This document shows, in pieces, positions 1-6,452 of a stretch of 10,544 nt of DNA. This stretch comes from an uncultured Pseudomonadota bacterium (lineage in GTDB: Bacteria; Myxococcota_A; UBA796; UBA9615): positions 1-10,544 of the forward strand of contig CALCXL010000203.1 of the NCBI GenBank assembly GCA_937907595.1, read 5' to 3'. The position numbers were made by a program, and so were the translations under genes. The notes under the pieces were generated by a model. It was not told the DNA's origin. It saw nothing but the letters and a program-made list of their open reading frames with translations, and did no database searches. How positions within the stretch are numbered: position 1 is the first letter of the stretch; each line of letters starts with the position of its first letter.

Positions 1-17
1 TCCTGCCTCGCTCTGTC

Positions 18-51
18 GGAAGCGCCCGTAGGTCCACTACGGCCTGCTTCC
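18..51. other. Imperfect hairpin upstream of the CotH gene
   Basis: Two nested complementary arms are visible. An outer stem GGAAGC (18-23) pairs with GCTTCC (46-51). An inner stem CCGTAG (26-31) pairs with CTACGG (37-42) around the loop GTCCA. A small asymmetric internal loop (GC against CCT) separates them. No T-run follows on the + strand, so it is not a classic intrinsic terminator. It could be the 3' end of an upstream transcript, a structured leader, or a copy of a dispersed palindromic repeat. The sequence is seen; the role is unknown. Confidence 0.45.
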
Positions 52-91
52 TCCGTCGCCAGGGAACGCCCGCCGCCCTCCTTACAAGCGC

Positions 92-104
92 TAACGCACC
101 GTTA
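92..104. promoter_or_regulatory. Small inverted repeat upstream of the CotH gene, possible operator
   Basis: TAACG (92-96) and CGTTA (100-104) form a perfect 5+5 inverted repeat with a 3-nt centre, 64 bp before the CotH start codon. The location would suit a repressor or activator site, but a repeat this short can arise by chance. No convincing -35/-10 pair is visible around it. Confidence 0.2.
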
Positions 105-155
105 CCCCGCGGCTCTGTACTCACCCTGCGCGGGGGACGATCCTGCCGATGCAAC

Positions 156-161
156 AAAGGA
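156..161 (+). promoter_or_regulatory. Ribosome binding site of the CotH-family gene
   Basis: AAAGGA lies 7 nt before the ATG at 169. This is a good Shine-Dalgarno match, and it fixes the start at the codon that also gives a complete lipoprotein signal peptide. Confidence 0.6.
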
Positions 162-168
162 CCAACCG

Positions 169-1629
169 ATGAACCGCAGCCCCTTGCCCCGCCTCCTGCT
201 CCCCGTCTCGCTTCTGGCTCTCGGGGCGATGGCGTGCACCGCCGACGGCGAGATCACCGGCGATCCGCTGCCCGATCTGGTCGGCGACCTCTGCGACGCC
301 GACGAGCCCGACCAGGAGCGCCCCGACGGCTGGGCCGAGGCCAGCCACTGCAAGGGCGCCGAGGCCAACTACGACCTGCTCTTCTCCGACGACACGGTCC
401 ACCGCATCGACATCACCCTCTCCGCCGACAACTACGCCGCCACGATGGACGATCTGGAGGAGATCTACGGCGGCAGCACCGGCGGCCCCGGAGGCCCCGG
501 AGGCCCCGGAGGCCCGCCGGGGTCGTTCACCGACCAGGAGCCCATCTGGGTGCCCGTCACCGTCGAGCTCGACGGGGTGACCTGGTGGCAGGTGGGCATG
601 CGCTACAAGGGCAACTCGTCCCTGAGCAGCTCGTACCAGTCCGGCGGCCGCAAGCTCCCCTTCCGCCTGGGCTTCGACAAGTACGAGGACGACAGCCCCG
701 CGCTGCTCAACCAGCGCTTCTGGGGCTTCAAGAAGATGACCTTCTCCAGCGCCTACAAGGACAGCTCGCTCATCCGCGAGAAGACCGCCGGGGACATCTT
801 CCGGGACGCGGGGGTCCCCGTGGCTCGGAGCTCCTTCGTCCGCATCTACGTCGACTCGGGTGACGGACCGGTCTACTTCGGCCTGTACACCATGGTCGAG
901 GACCCCAGCGACGAGCTGCTGGAGGTCCAGTTCGACGACGACAGCGGCAACCTCTACAAGCCCGACGGCGACGGTGCGACCCTCGCGTCCTTCGACGAGG
1001 CCTCCATGATCAAGAAGACCAACGAGGACGAGGCCGACTTCAGCGACGTACAGGCCCTCATCTCCGCCCTCAACGCCAACGCAAGCGACGCCGCGACCTG
1101 GCGCGCGGGGCTCGAGGCGGTGTTCGACGTGTCCGGCTACCTGACCATGCTGGCCACCAGCCAGGCGATGGTGAACTGGGACGCCTACGGGTGGATGACC
1201 CACAACTACTACCTCTACGGCGACCCGTCGGACGACGGCCGCCTGGTGTGGCTGCCCTGGGACCTCAACGAGGCCATGCTCGTCGGCAACGGCCCCGGGG
1301 CCAACGCCGACTCGGTGATGCTCGACGAGATCGGCAGCGGCTGGCCCCTCATCCGCAACCTGCTGGACGACACCCAGTACCGCGCCACCTACCGCGCCGA
1401 GCTGGAGGCCGCGCTGCTCGGGGCCTTCGAGCAGGACGCGCTGCAGGAGCGCATGACCGCGTACCACGAGCTCATCGCGCCCTACGTCTCCGGTGCGGAC
1501 GGCGAGGCCGCGCCCTACACCAACCTGTCCAACACGTCGGCCTTCGACTCGTCCCTGACCGGCAGCGGCGGGCTGTTCGACCACATCGCCGACCGCCACG
1601 CCGCCGTGGGCTCGGCGCTGGGGCTGTAG
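169..1629 (+). CDS. CotH kinase family lipoprotein
   Basis: This 486-residue protein is predicted to be secreted and lipid-anchored. The N-terminus has Arg residues, a Leu-rich core and a lipobox ending A-M-A-C, with Cys23 as the lipidation site. The body matches the CotH family: RYKGNSS near 145-151, the WGFKKMTF...SLIREK block near 185-205, and GLYTMVED near 237-243. NWD (Asp338) is followed by HNYYLY (345-350) and then WLPWDLNEA, with Asp365 in the position of the metal-binding Asp. Bacillus CotH is an atypical protein kinase that phosphorylates spore-coat proteins. Homologues in non-sporulating bacteria are mostly extracellular and uncharacterised, so activity and substrate here are inference. 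A (Gly-Gly-Pro)4 stretch sits at residues 105-116. The start is supported by AAAGGA 7 nt upstream. The next gene is 263 bp away, so it is probably monocistronic. Family assignment is firm; function is uncertain. Confidence 0.88.
   Translation: MNRSPLPRLLLPVSLLALGAMACTADGEITGDPLPDLVGDLCDADEPDQERPDGWAEASHCKGAEANYDLLFSDDTVHRIDITLSADNYAATMDDLEEIYGGSTGGPGGPGGPGGPPGSFTDQEPIWVPVTVELDGVTWWQVGMRYKGNSSLSSSYQSGGRKLPFRLGFDKYEDDSPALLNQRFWGFKKMTFSSAYKDSSLIREKTAGDIFRDAGVPVARSSFVRIYVDSGDGPVYFGLYTMVEDPSDELLEVQFDDDSGNLYKPDGDGATLASFDEASMIKKTNEDEADFSDVQALISALNANASDAATWRAGLEAVFDVSGYLTMLATSQAMVNWDAYGWMTHNYYLYGDPSDDGRLVWLPWDLNEAMLVGNGPGANADSVMLDEIGSGWPLIRNLLDDTQYRATYRAELEAALLGAFEQDALQERMTAYHELIAPYVSGADGEAAPYTNLSNTSAFDSSLTGSGGLFDHIADRHAAVGSALGL
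481..516 (+). repeat. In-frame 9-bp tandem repeat encoding (GGP)4
   Basis: Four consecutive 9-bp units of the form GGMGGCCCS encode Gly-Gly-Pro four times within the CotH-family gene. The two middle units (490-498, 499-507) are identical. Such units can expand or contract by slippage without breaking the frame. The segment is probably a flexible loop between beta strands of the CotH fold. Confidence 0.7.
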
Positions 1630-1634
1630 CGGGA

Positions 1635-1656
1635 GGGGTCAGCGTCCCTGGACCCC
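1635..1656 (+). terminator. Possible terminator hairpin after the CotH-family gene
   Basis: GGGGTC (1635-1640) and GACCCC (1651-1656) form a 6-bp GC-rich stem with a 10-nt loop, starting 6 nt after the stop codon. No U-tract follows, so it may only be a 3'-end stabilising or Rho-dependent element. The call rests on location and stem only. Confidence 0.3.
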
Positions 1657-1782
1657 GCAGCAGGCGTCGCCCCCTCGGGCAGCGCGGCGGGGCCGGAGGT
1701 CAGCATCCGGCGTCGTTCCCGGAGATGTCATGGACCGCAAACGAGGGGGGCGGCTCAATGGGACTGGCCGACGCAATGACAG

Positions 1783-1797
1783 AGCAGCGTTGCTGCT
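1783..1797. other. Short perfect hairpin in the 1630-1892 gap
   Basis: AGCAGC (1783-1788) and GCTGCT (1792-1797) form a perfect 6-bp stem with the loop GTT. It lies in the non-coding gap before the 557-residue gene, which also carries a C-rich run at about 1859-1878. I see no convincing gene in this gap. The role is unknown. Confidence 0.25.
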
Positions 1798-1892
1798 GCA
1801 ACCGGCGCGGGCGCTGAAGGTCACGGACATCGCCGAAGGCGTCGAGCGCCCCAGGGACGCCCCTCCCCCCTCCCCCCTGGCATGCTGTCGGG

Positions 1893-3566
1893 GTGCTGAA
1901 CGATCTGATCGCGGGCTTTCGCCGCCTCTTCGGCTCCCGCCATTGGGAGCAGCTGCTCGAGGCGGCCGAGCACGATGTCTCCGCCCTCGACCTCCTGCAG
2001 GGAAACCTCGGCCCCGGGGTGGCGCGACGGGCCGGCGACGCGGTCCTGTTGAAGAGCCCCGGCGGACACCGGATCCGCGTGGTGGGCGAGCCGGGCTCCC
2101 CCTGGCCGGCGACCTTCACCGCCACCCTGCAGCCCGGCCTCGGCGTGGTGGTGCGTCGAAGGGGACAGGCCCGCAGCGGGCGCCTCGATCCCCGCATACG
2201 ACGCTTGCCCGTCGACGGCCTGGAGTTCGACGGGACCCCCGCTGCGATCCTCCGCGCGGCCAGCCCTGCCGTGTGCGAGCGCCTGGGGCGGGTCCTCCTC
2301 CATCAGCGGGACACGATCGACAAAGACCGCGTGGTCCTCGAGCCGCCCCCGATGGACCTCGCCTTCACCCTGGTCGAGCGGGTGGAGGACCTGTTGGCGC
2401 TGGTGGACGAGGTGGAGCTGCGGCCCCTGGTCCAGGTGCTGGGCGACCGCATCGAGCAGCGCGAGGACCGGGCCTGGGGGCGCTGCTGCGCCGAAGCGCT
2501 GCTCGCGCTCGGGGGCTCCTCCCCGGGCTTCGCCGAGCGACAGCTTCGCCTGATGATGAAGTTCCCCCGCCTGGCGCCGCAGCTCGCCAGCTCGCACGCC
2601 GCGGTCGCCCGCCGCTCCCTGCACCGCCTGCTCGCCGATCCCCTGCAGTGCGCGGGCGCCGCCCGGGTCCTCGCCGAGCTCCCGTCCGACCCGGAGAGCG
2701 CGGCCGAGCTCGCCCGCCACGTCGACGTCGAGGTCGCGCTGGCCCTCCTGCATCGTCGCGACGGCTGGATGGCGGAGCCCGCGTGGGCCTGCCTGGAGGA
2801 AGCACTCACCGACGACCCGACCCCCGAGGCCCTCGCCCCCCTGGCCGAGCGCGCGGTGGCGAGCGGGTCCTCGGGGCGCCTGCTGGCCCTGCTCGCGCCG
2901 TGGTTCGGCCGCGTGCCCTCCCTGCATCGCCCGCACCTGGCTCGCCGCATCCTCGAGCGCTGCCCGCCGAAGGTGGCGCTGGAGTTGGGACCGGCGATCT
3001 GCGACGCGGTGGCGGGTCGCAGCTCCCCCTTGACCCGCCCCCAGGCGCTCCAGCTCCTGCCGCTGCTGCCCGAGGACCCCCTGGTCGACGGCGCCCTGGT
3101 GCGCCTGACCACCGACGAGCGCCGCTGGCCCGACGCGATGCACGCGATCACGGCGCGGATCGGGGCCGGTCGCAGCCACACCCTGGTCGATCTCTTCGCC
3201 GGCCTGGCGCCGCGCATGCCCCGCCCCGCTGCGGACGACCTCCTGCAGGGCATCGCCACCCGCCGCGTGCCCGGAGCGCAGGCCCTGCTCGCGGGCTTCC
3301 TCGAGCACGCCGAGGAGGAGATCGTGGCGATGGCCGCCGCGCCCCTGGCCCGATGCGGGGGCCACGAGGAGCTCATGGCGCTCGGCCGCCGCGCCTCGCT
3401 CCCGGGCACGCCGTCCGAGCTCCAGGGCAAGCTCCGCGCGGCGATGGACGAGATCGAGGTGCGCCTCGGCCCCGTCCAGCGCGGCGGGCTCAGCCTGGTC
3501 GCGGAAGGAGGTGGGGAGCTGGCCCTCTCCGCGGAGGGCGGCACGCTCGCGCTCGACGAGGAGTGA
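1893..3566 (+). CDS. Uncharacterised helical-repeat (HEAT-like) protein
   Basis: I cannot name a specific family. The 557-residue protein has no signal peptide or membrane segment and is predicted to be cytoplasmic. Residues 1-150 are mixed, with a possible beta-rich segment around 45-110. From about 150 to 510 it is a long series of Leu/Ala-rich amphipathic helices, often starting with Pro, which suggests an alpha-solenoid of HEAT or similar type. Such scaffolds usually bind proteins, so a binding role is inferred. The last 27 residues differ: a short Gly-rich beta-like tail contains two copies of G-x-L-x-L-x-A-E-G-G (531-550). The start is GTG at 1893. There is no clear Shine-Dalgarno sequence, and a -10-like CATGCT lies about 6 nt upstream, so a very short leader is possible. 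Strong codon bias supports this frame over the Arg/Pro-rich alternative frames. It is followed by a 132-bp gap and a lipoprotein gene. Confidence 0.72.
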   Translation: MLNDLIAGFRRLFGSRHWEQLLEAAEHDVSALDLLQGNLGPGVARRAGDAVLLKSPGGHRIRVVGEPGSPWPATFTATLQPGLGVVVRRRGQARSGRLDPRIRRLPVDGLEFDGTPAAILRAASPAVCERLGRVLLHQRDTIDKDRVVLEPPPMDLAFTLVERVEDLLALVDEVELRPLVQVLGDRIEQREDRAWGRCCAEALLALGGSSPGFAERQLRLMMKFPRLAPQLASSHAAVARRSLHRLLADPLQCAGAARVLAELPSDPESAAELARHVDVEVALALLHRRDGWMAEPAWACLEEALTDDPTPEALAPLAERAVASGSSGRLLALLAPWFGRVPSLHRPHLARRILERCPPKVALELGPAICDAVAGRSSPLTRPQALQLLPLLPEDPLVDGALVRLTTDERRWPDAMHAITARIGAGRSHTLVDLFAGLAPRMPRPAADDLLQGIATRRVPGAQALLAGFLEHAEEEIVAMAAAPLARCGGHEELMALGRRASLPGTPSELQGKLRAAMDEIEVRLGPVQRGGLSLVAEGGGELALSAEGGTLALDEE

Positions 3567-3686
3567 CGGGGCGCACGTCCCCCACCGCGACGCCAGCACC
3601 CACGCCCCCCCGATGCACCAGGATCCCCCAGGGCGCGGTCTGGGTCGTCCGTGATAGCATCGCTGTCAGCGGCTGGGGCTGCTGAC

Positions 3687-3693
3687 TTGGAGG
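3687..3693 (+). promoter_or_regulatory. Ribosome binding site deciding the Cys-rich lipoprotein start
   Basis: TTGGAGG ends 5 nt before the ATG at 3699. This favours 3699 over the in-frame GTG at 3651, which would add 16 residues ahead of an otherwise complete signal peptide. A weak -10-like GATAGCAT at 3653-3660 suits a transcript that begins after the GTG. Confidence 0.6.
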
Positions 3694-3698
3694 CTGTG

Positions 3699-4040
3699 AT
3701 GCGGTTGATGCACGGAATGTTCGCGGTGGTGATCATCTCAGCCCTGGCGGGGTGCGATCCTGGGGGTCCGCAGGGGTGGTGCAGCTCGGCCGCAAACTGC
3801 ATCGACGACTTCTGGTCGGAGACCGACGAGAACAACTGCGTCACGGAGCAGGAGATCTTCCTGGAAGAGGCCGAGCGGCAGAACTGCGACAGCGAGTGGA
3901 GGGCCTTCACCTCGTGCCGCGCGGAGTTCGCGACCTGCGATGAGAGCACCGACGGCGACACCACCACCCGCACCTGGGGCCTGAACGGGTCGAGCGTGTG
4001 CGACGAGCAGTCGAGCGCCTACTTCTCCTGCATGGAGTGA
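3699..4040 (+). CDS. Small Cys-rich lipoprotein with two CX9C units
   Basis: This 113-residue protein has a short signal peptide ending in the lipobox L-A-G-C, so Cys19 is the predicted lipidation site. Asp follows at +2, which in enteric bacteria favours inner-membrane retention; whether that rule applies here is unknown. The mature part has eight further cysteines: 28, 34, 47, 63, 73, 80, 101 and 111. Two segments match one pattern, C-D-x4-A-x2-S-C: CDSEWRAFTSC (63-73) and CDEQSSAYFSC (101-111). Each is a CX9C unit in a likely helix, so a disulfide-linked helical hairpin fold is plausible. This resembles the twin-CX9C layout of eukaryotic CHCH proteins, but the 27-residue linker is long and no relationship is claimed. 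The start is set by TTGGAGG 5 nt upstream. It ends 39 bp from the convergent kinase gene. Function is unknown. Confidence 0.8.
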   Translation: MRLMHGMFAVVIISALAGCDPGGPQGWCSSAANCIDDFWSETDENNCVTEQEIFLEEAERQNCDSEWRAFTSCRAEFATCDESTDGDTTTRTWGLNGSSVCDEQSSAYFSCME

Positions 4041-4079
4041 TGCAGCGACGGCCGCAACGAACCCTCTGACCGGGCCCCG

Positions 4080-6452
4080 CTACAGGGGCAGGCAGAGGCG
4101 GAAGCCGATGCGCACGCTCCGCACCTCCGGCGGCACCGACGAGTGCGTCGCGAGGGGCTGATCGTCCCGGCGGGTCCAGTCCCCTCCCCGGCAGGCGCGC
4201 TCCTCACCCACCTCCTCGGCGCACCACTCGCGCACGCCGCCGCAGCTGTCCCGCATGCCGTACATGGACTGGTCCATCCCGTACATGCCCACGGGCTCCA
4301 GCCGCGCCGCCCCCTCCAGGGCGCCCGCCCGGTTGACGAAGCCCGGGTCCCAGCTGTCCCCCCAGGGGTACCGCCGGCCATCCACCCCGCGCGCCGCCTT
4401 CTCCCACTGCAGGGCGCTGGGCAGGCAGAGGTCCCGCCCTATCGTCGTCGCCCGCCAGGCGCAGTAGGCGGCCGCGTCCTCCCACCGCACCGCCACCACG
4501 GGGAGCCGCCGAGCGATCCGGGCCGCAGCGGGCTTGATCCCCGGGCGCAGCGGGTCGACGTGGGGGACGAATCGCTCACCCTCCCGCCGCAGCAGCGCGA
4601 CGCCGCCCGGGGTGAGCGGGGTCCGGTCGTCGGCCTCCGCGGGATCGAGGACGGCCAGGAAGGCGGCGTATTCGCCCAGCGTCACCGGGAACGTGCCGAT
4701 GGCGAAGTCGTCCAGCGCCTCCATCTCCAGGCGGGTGGACTTGCCGTAGGGCGTGGGCGCGCCCCCGGTGATGAAGGTGCCGCCGGGCACGTGAACCATG
4801 CCCTCGGGCACGTCGAGGTGCGCGCGCAGGCTGACGAAGCGGGTGACCTTCGCGCCCCGCTGGACGGTGATGGGCAGCCGCATGGGGGCCAGCCCGGGCT
4901 GGTCGAGCATCAGCAGGTGGTGGCCCAGGGGGACGGGCACGGAGTCGAGCGGGGTGGTGCCCAGGTCCCGGCCGGCGCGGGGCATCAGCAGGCGGTCGTG
5001 CAGCTCGAACGGGTGCAGCCATACGTGGGCGCCCGGCGGGTCCGACGTCAGGCTGAGGGCGCCGTCGCCCCGGAGTCGGTCCTCAGCTTCCTCCCCGTCG
5101 ATCTCGCGGAGCCGCGCCGCTGCCCGACGCACCCCGCGGCGGTCGCCGGCAAGCTCCTCGCGCGCCAGGCGGGCCCACCACAGCGTCGACAGCCCCTCCC
5201 GGGCGCCCGCGTGGTCGGGCACGCGCCGCTGCGCCTCCAGGTAGGCGGCCTCGGCCTCGTGGAACAGGTCGTCGCGCCCGTCGCGCAGGTCGCGGACGCG
5301 GTCCTCGGCCGCCCACATCGGCCGTTTGTCCTCGATGCGATGCCAGGGCTGCACGCGGCGGAGGAGCCCGTCGGCAAGCGCCTCGGCCTCGGACAGCTCC
5401 TCCTGCAGGGTCGCCAGCCGGTCCCGCGCTTCCTGCGCCTTCGCCACGGCCGCGTCGGCCTCCTGCCGCAACCTGGCCCGCTCGCGGGCGCCCTCCAGGA
5501 ACTCCTCGATCCGCCGAGCGAGCTCCCCTGCGCTCGCGGGCCGGTCGGCGGGGGTGGAGGACAGCGCCTCCATGCACAGCTCCGCCAGCTCGTCGGGGAC
5601 GTCGCGGTCGGGCGCGCGCAGGCGCGGCGGGGCGATCCGGCCGGTCAGCGTCTCCTCCAGGATCTCCTGGGCCGCGAAGCCGACGACGGCGCGCTCGCAG
5701 GTCAGCAGCTCGTAGAAGAGCGCGCCCAGGGCCCAGACCTCCGCCAGGCGGGACACCACGTCCTCCCGCTGCCACAACAGCTCCGGGGCGATGAAGCCGG
5801 GCGTGCCGCAGACCACGCCGGCGGGGATGGGCGCGTCGATGTCCTCCAGTCGGAGGGCGATGCCCCAGTCCAGGAGCTGCACGTCGCCGTACTCGCCCAC
5901 CACGACGTTGGCCGGCTTCAGGTCGCGGTGCACGACGCCCCGGGAGTGCGCGTAGTCCACCGCACCGCAGATCTGAAGGAAGAGGGTGAGGAGCCGGGTG
6001 CGGCCGAACTTCCGGGCCGCCGCCTCGTCGCCAGCGCGCAGGGCACGCAGCAGATCCGCGAGCGAGCGGCCGCGCAGGCGGCGCATGGCGAAGAAGGGCT
6101 CGCCGCCGCGCAGGCGCCCCAACTCGTAGACCGGCACGATGCTGGGGTGCTCCAGCGAGCCGGTGAGCCGGGCCTCCGCCAGGAACAGATCGACCGACTC
6201 GGCCGACGCGTCGCGCCCCTCCCGCAGCCGCTTGACCGCGACCTCCCGCTCCAGGTCCACGTCCCGCGCGTTGGACACGATCCCCATCGCGCCGCGGCCC
6301 AGCTCGTCCTCCATCTCGAAGCGGCGGCCGCTGTCGGTCAGATCGACCTCGACCTGCAACGCGACGGTGCGCGTGGTCCGGCCCCAGGCGGCGGCGACCG
6401 CGTCGACGTCCAGCAGGGAGTCCCAGGGGTCGGTGTCGTCCTCGCCGCTCAC
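4080..6452 (-). CDS. Ser/Thr protein kinase with PEGA-like and FGE-sulfatase domains
   Basis: This 790-residue cytoplasmic protein has no membrane segment. Residues 45-315 form a Hanks-type kinase domain: Gly loop L-G-R-G-A-M-G (51-57), VAVK Lys74, alpha-C Glu93, HRDLKPAN (175-182, catalytic Asp177, Asn182), DWG in place of DFG (195-197) and APE (222-224). Catalytic residues are present, so it is predicted active. One oddity is that the subdomain IX Asp (usual D-V-W-A-L-G) is Glu238. A charged coiled-coil/helical region follows (about 320-455), then a PEGA-like beta domain (about 464-545). The C-terminal FGE-sulfatase fold (about 549-790) includes the PGGTF, W-E-K-A-A-R and RYPWGD motifs and ends GFRL. 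Its core motif is GGVREW rather than GNVWEW, and the C-terminal catalytic Cys pair of true FGEs is absent, so it is more likely a binding or sensory module. The start is GTG at 6452, overlapping the stop of the upstream receiver-kinase gene by 4 nt, which implies translational coupling. Confidence 0.9.
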   Translation of the reverse strand: MSGEDDTDPWDSLLDVDAVAAAWGRTTRTVALQVEVDLTDSGRRFEMEDELGRGAMGIVSNARDVDLEREVAVKRLREGRDASAESVDLFLAEARLTGSLEHPSIVPVYELGRLRGGEPFFAMRRLRGRSLADLLRALRAGDEAAARKFGRTRLLTLFLQICGAVDYAHSRGVVHRDLKPANVVVGEYGDVQLLDWGIALRLEDIDAPIPAGVVCGTPGFIAPELLWQREDVVSRLAEVWALGALFYELLTCERAVVGFAAQEILEETLTGRIAPPRLRAPDRDVPDELAELCMEALSSTPADRPASAGELARRIEEFLEGARERARLRQEADAAVAKAQEARDRLATLQEELSEAEALADGLLRRVQPWHRIEDKRPMWAAEDRVRDLRDGRDDLFHEAEAAYLEAQRRVPDHAGAREGLSTLWWARLAREELAGDRRGVRRAAARLREIDGEEAEDRLRGDGALSLTSDPPGAHVWLHPFELHDRLLMPRAGRDLGTTPLDSVPVPLGHHLLMLDQPGLAPMRLPITVQRGAKVTRFVSLRAHLDVPEGMVHVPGGTFITGGAPTPYGKSTRLEMEALDDFAIGTFPVTLGEYAAFLAVLDPAEADDRTPLTPGGVALLRREGERFVPHVDPLRPGIKPAAARIARRLPVVAVRWEDAAAYCAWRATTIGRDLCLPSALQWEKAARGVDGRRYPWGDSWDPGFVNRAGALEGAARLEPVGMYGMDQSMYGMRDSCGGVREWCAEEVGEERACRGGDWTRRDDQPLATHSSVPPEVRSVRIGFRLCLPL

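Noticed and set aside
121..1599. Long - strand open frame across the CotH gene
   Set aside because: Its Val/Gly/Ala-rich translation is the antisense shadow of a GC-rich gene. The + strand protein has clear CotH motifs, a signal peptide and a ribosome binding site.
1759..1817. 19-codon ORF with three consecutive Cys in the 1630-1892 gap
   Set aside because: No ribosome binding site and no support beyond being open; chance is likely.
1730..3685. 651-residue + frame overlapping the 557-residue gene
   Set aside because: Translation is Arg/Pro-rich low complexity, typical of a shifted frame in GC-rich DNA. The 1893-3566 frame has normal amino-acid use and codon bias.
3651..3698. GTG 3651 as the start of the Cys-rich lipoprotein
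   Set aside because: It would put 16 residues ahead of a complete lipoprotein signal peptide, while ATG 3699 has a strong Shine-Dalgarno sequence.
4075..4088. CCCC/GGGG pair between the convergent lipoprotein and kinase genes as a terminator
   Set aside because: Only four base pairs and no T-run on either strand; too weak to call.
5862..5870. DWG in place of DFG as a sign of an inactive kinase
   Set aside because: The metal-binding Asp is kept, and DWG is common in kinases of this fused type, so activity is still expected.
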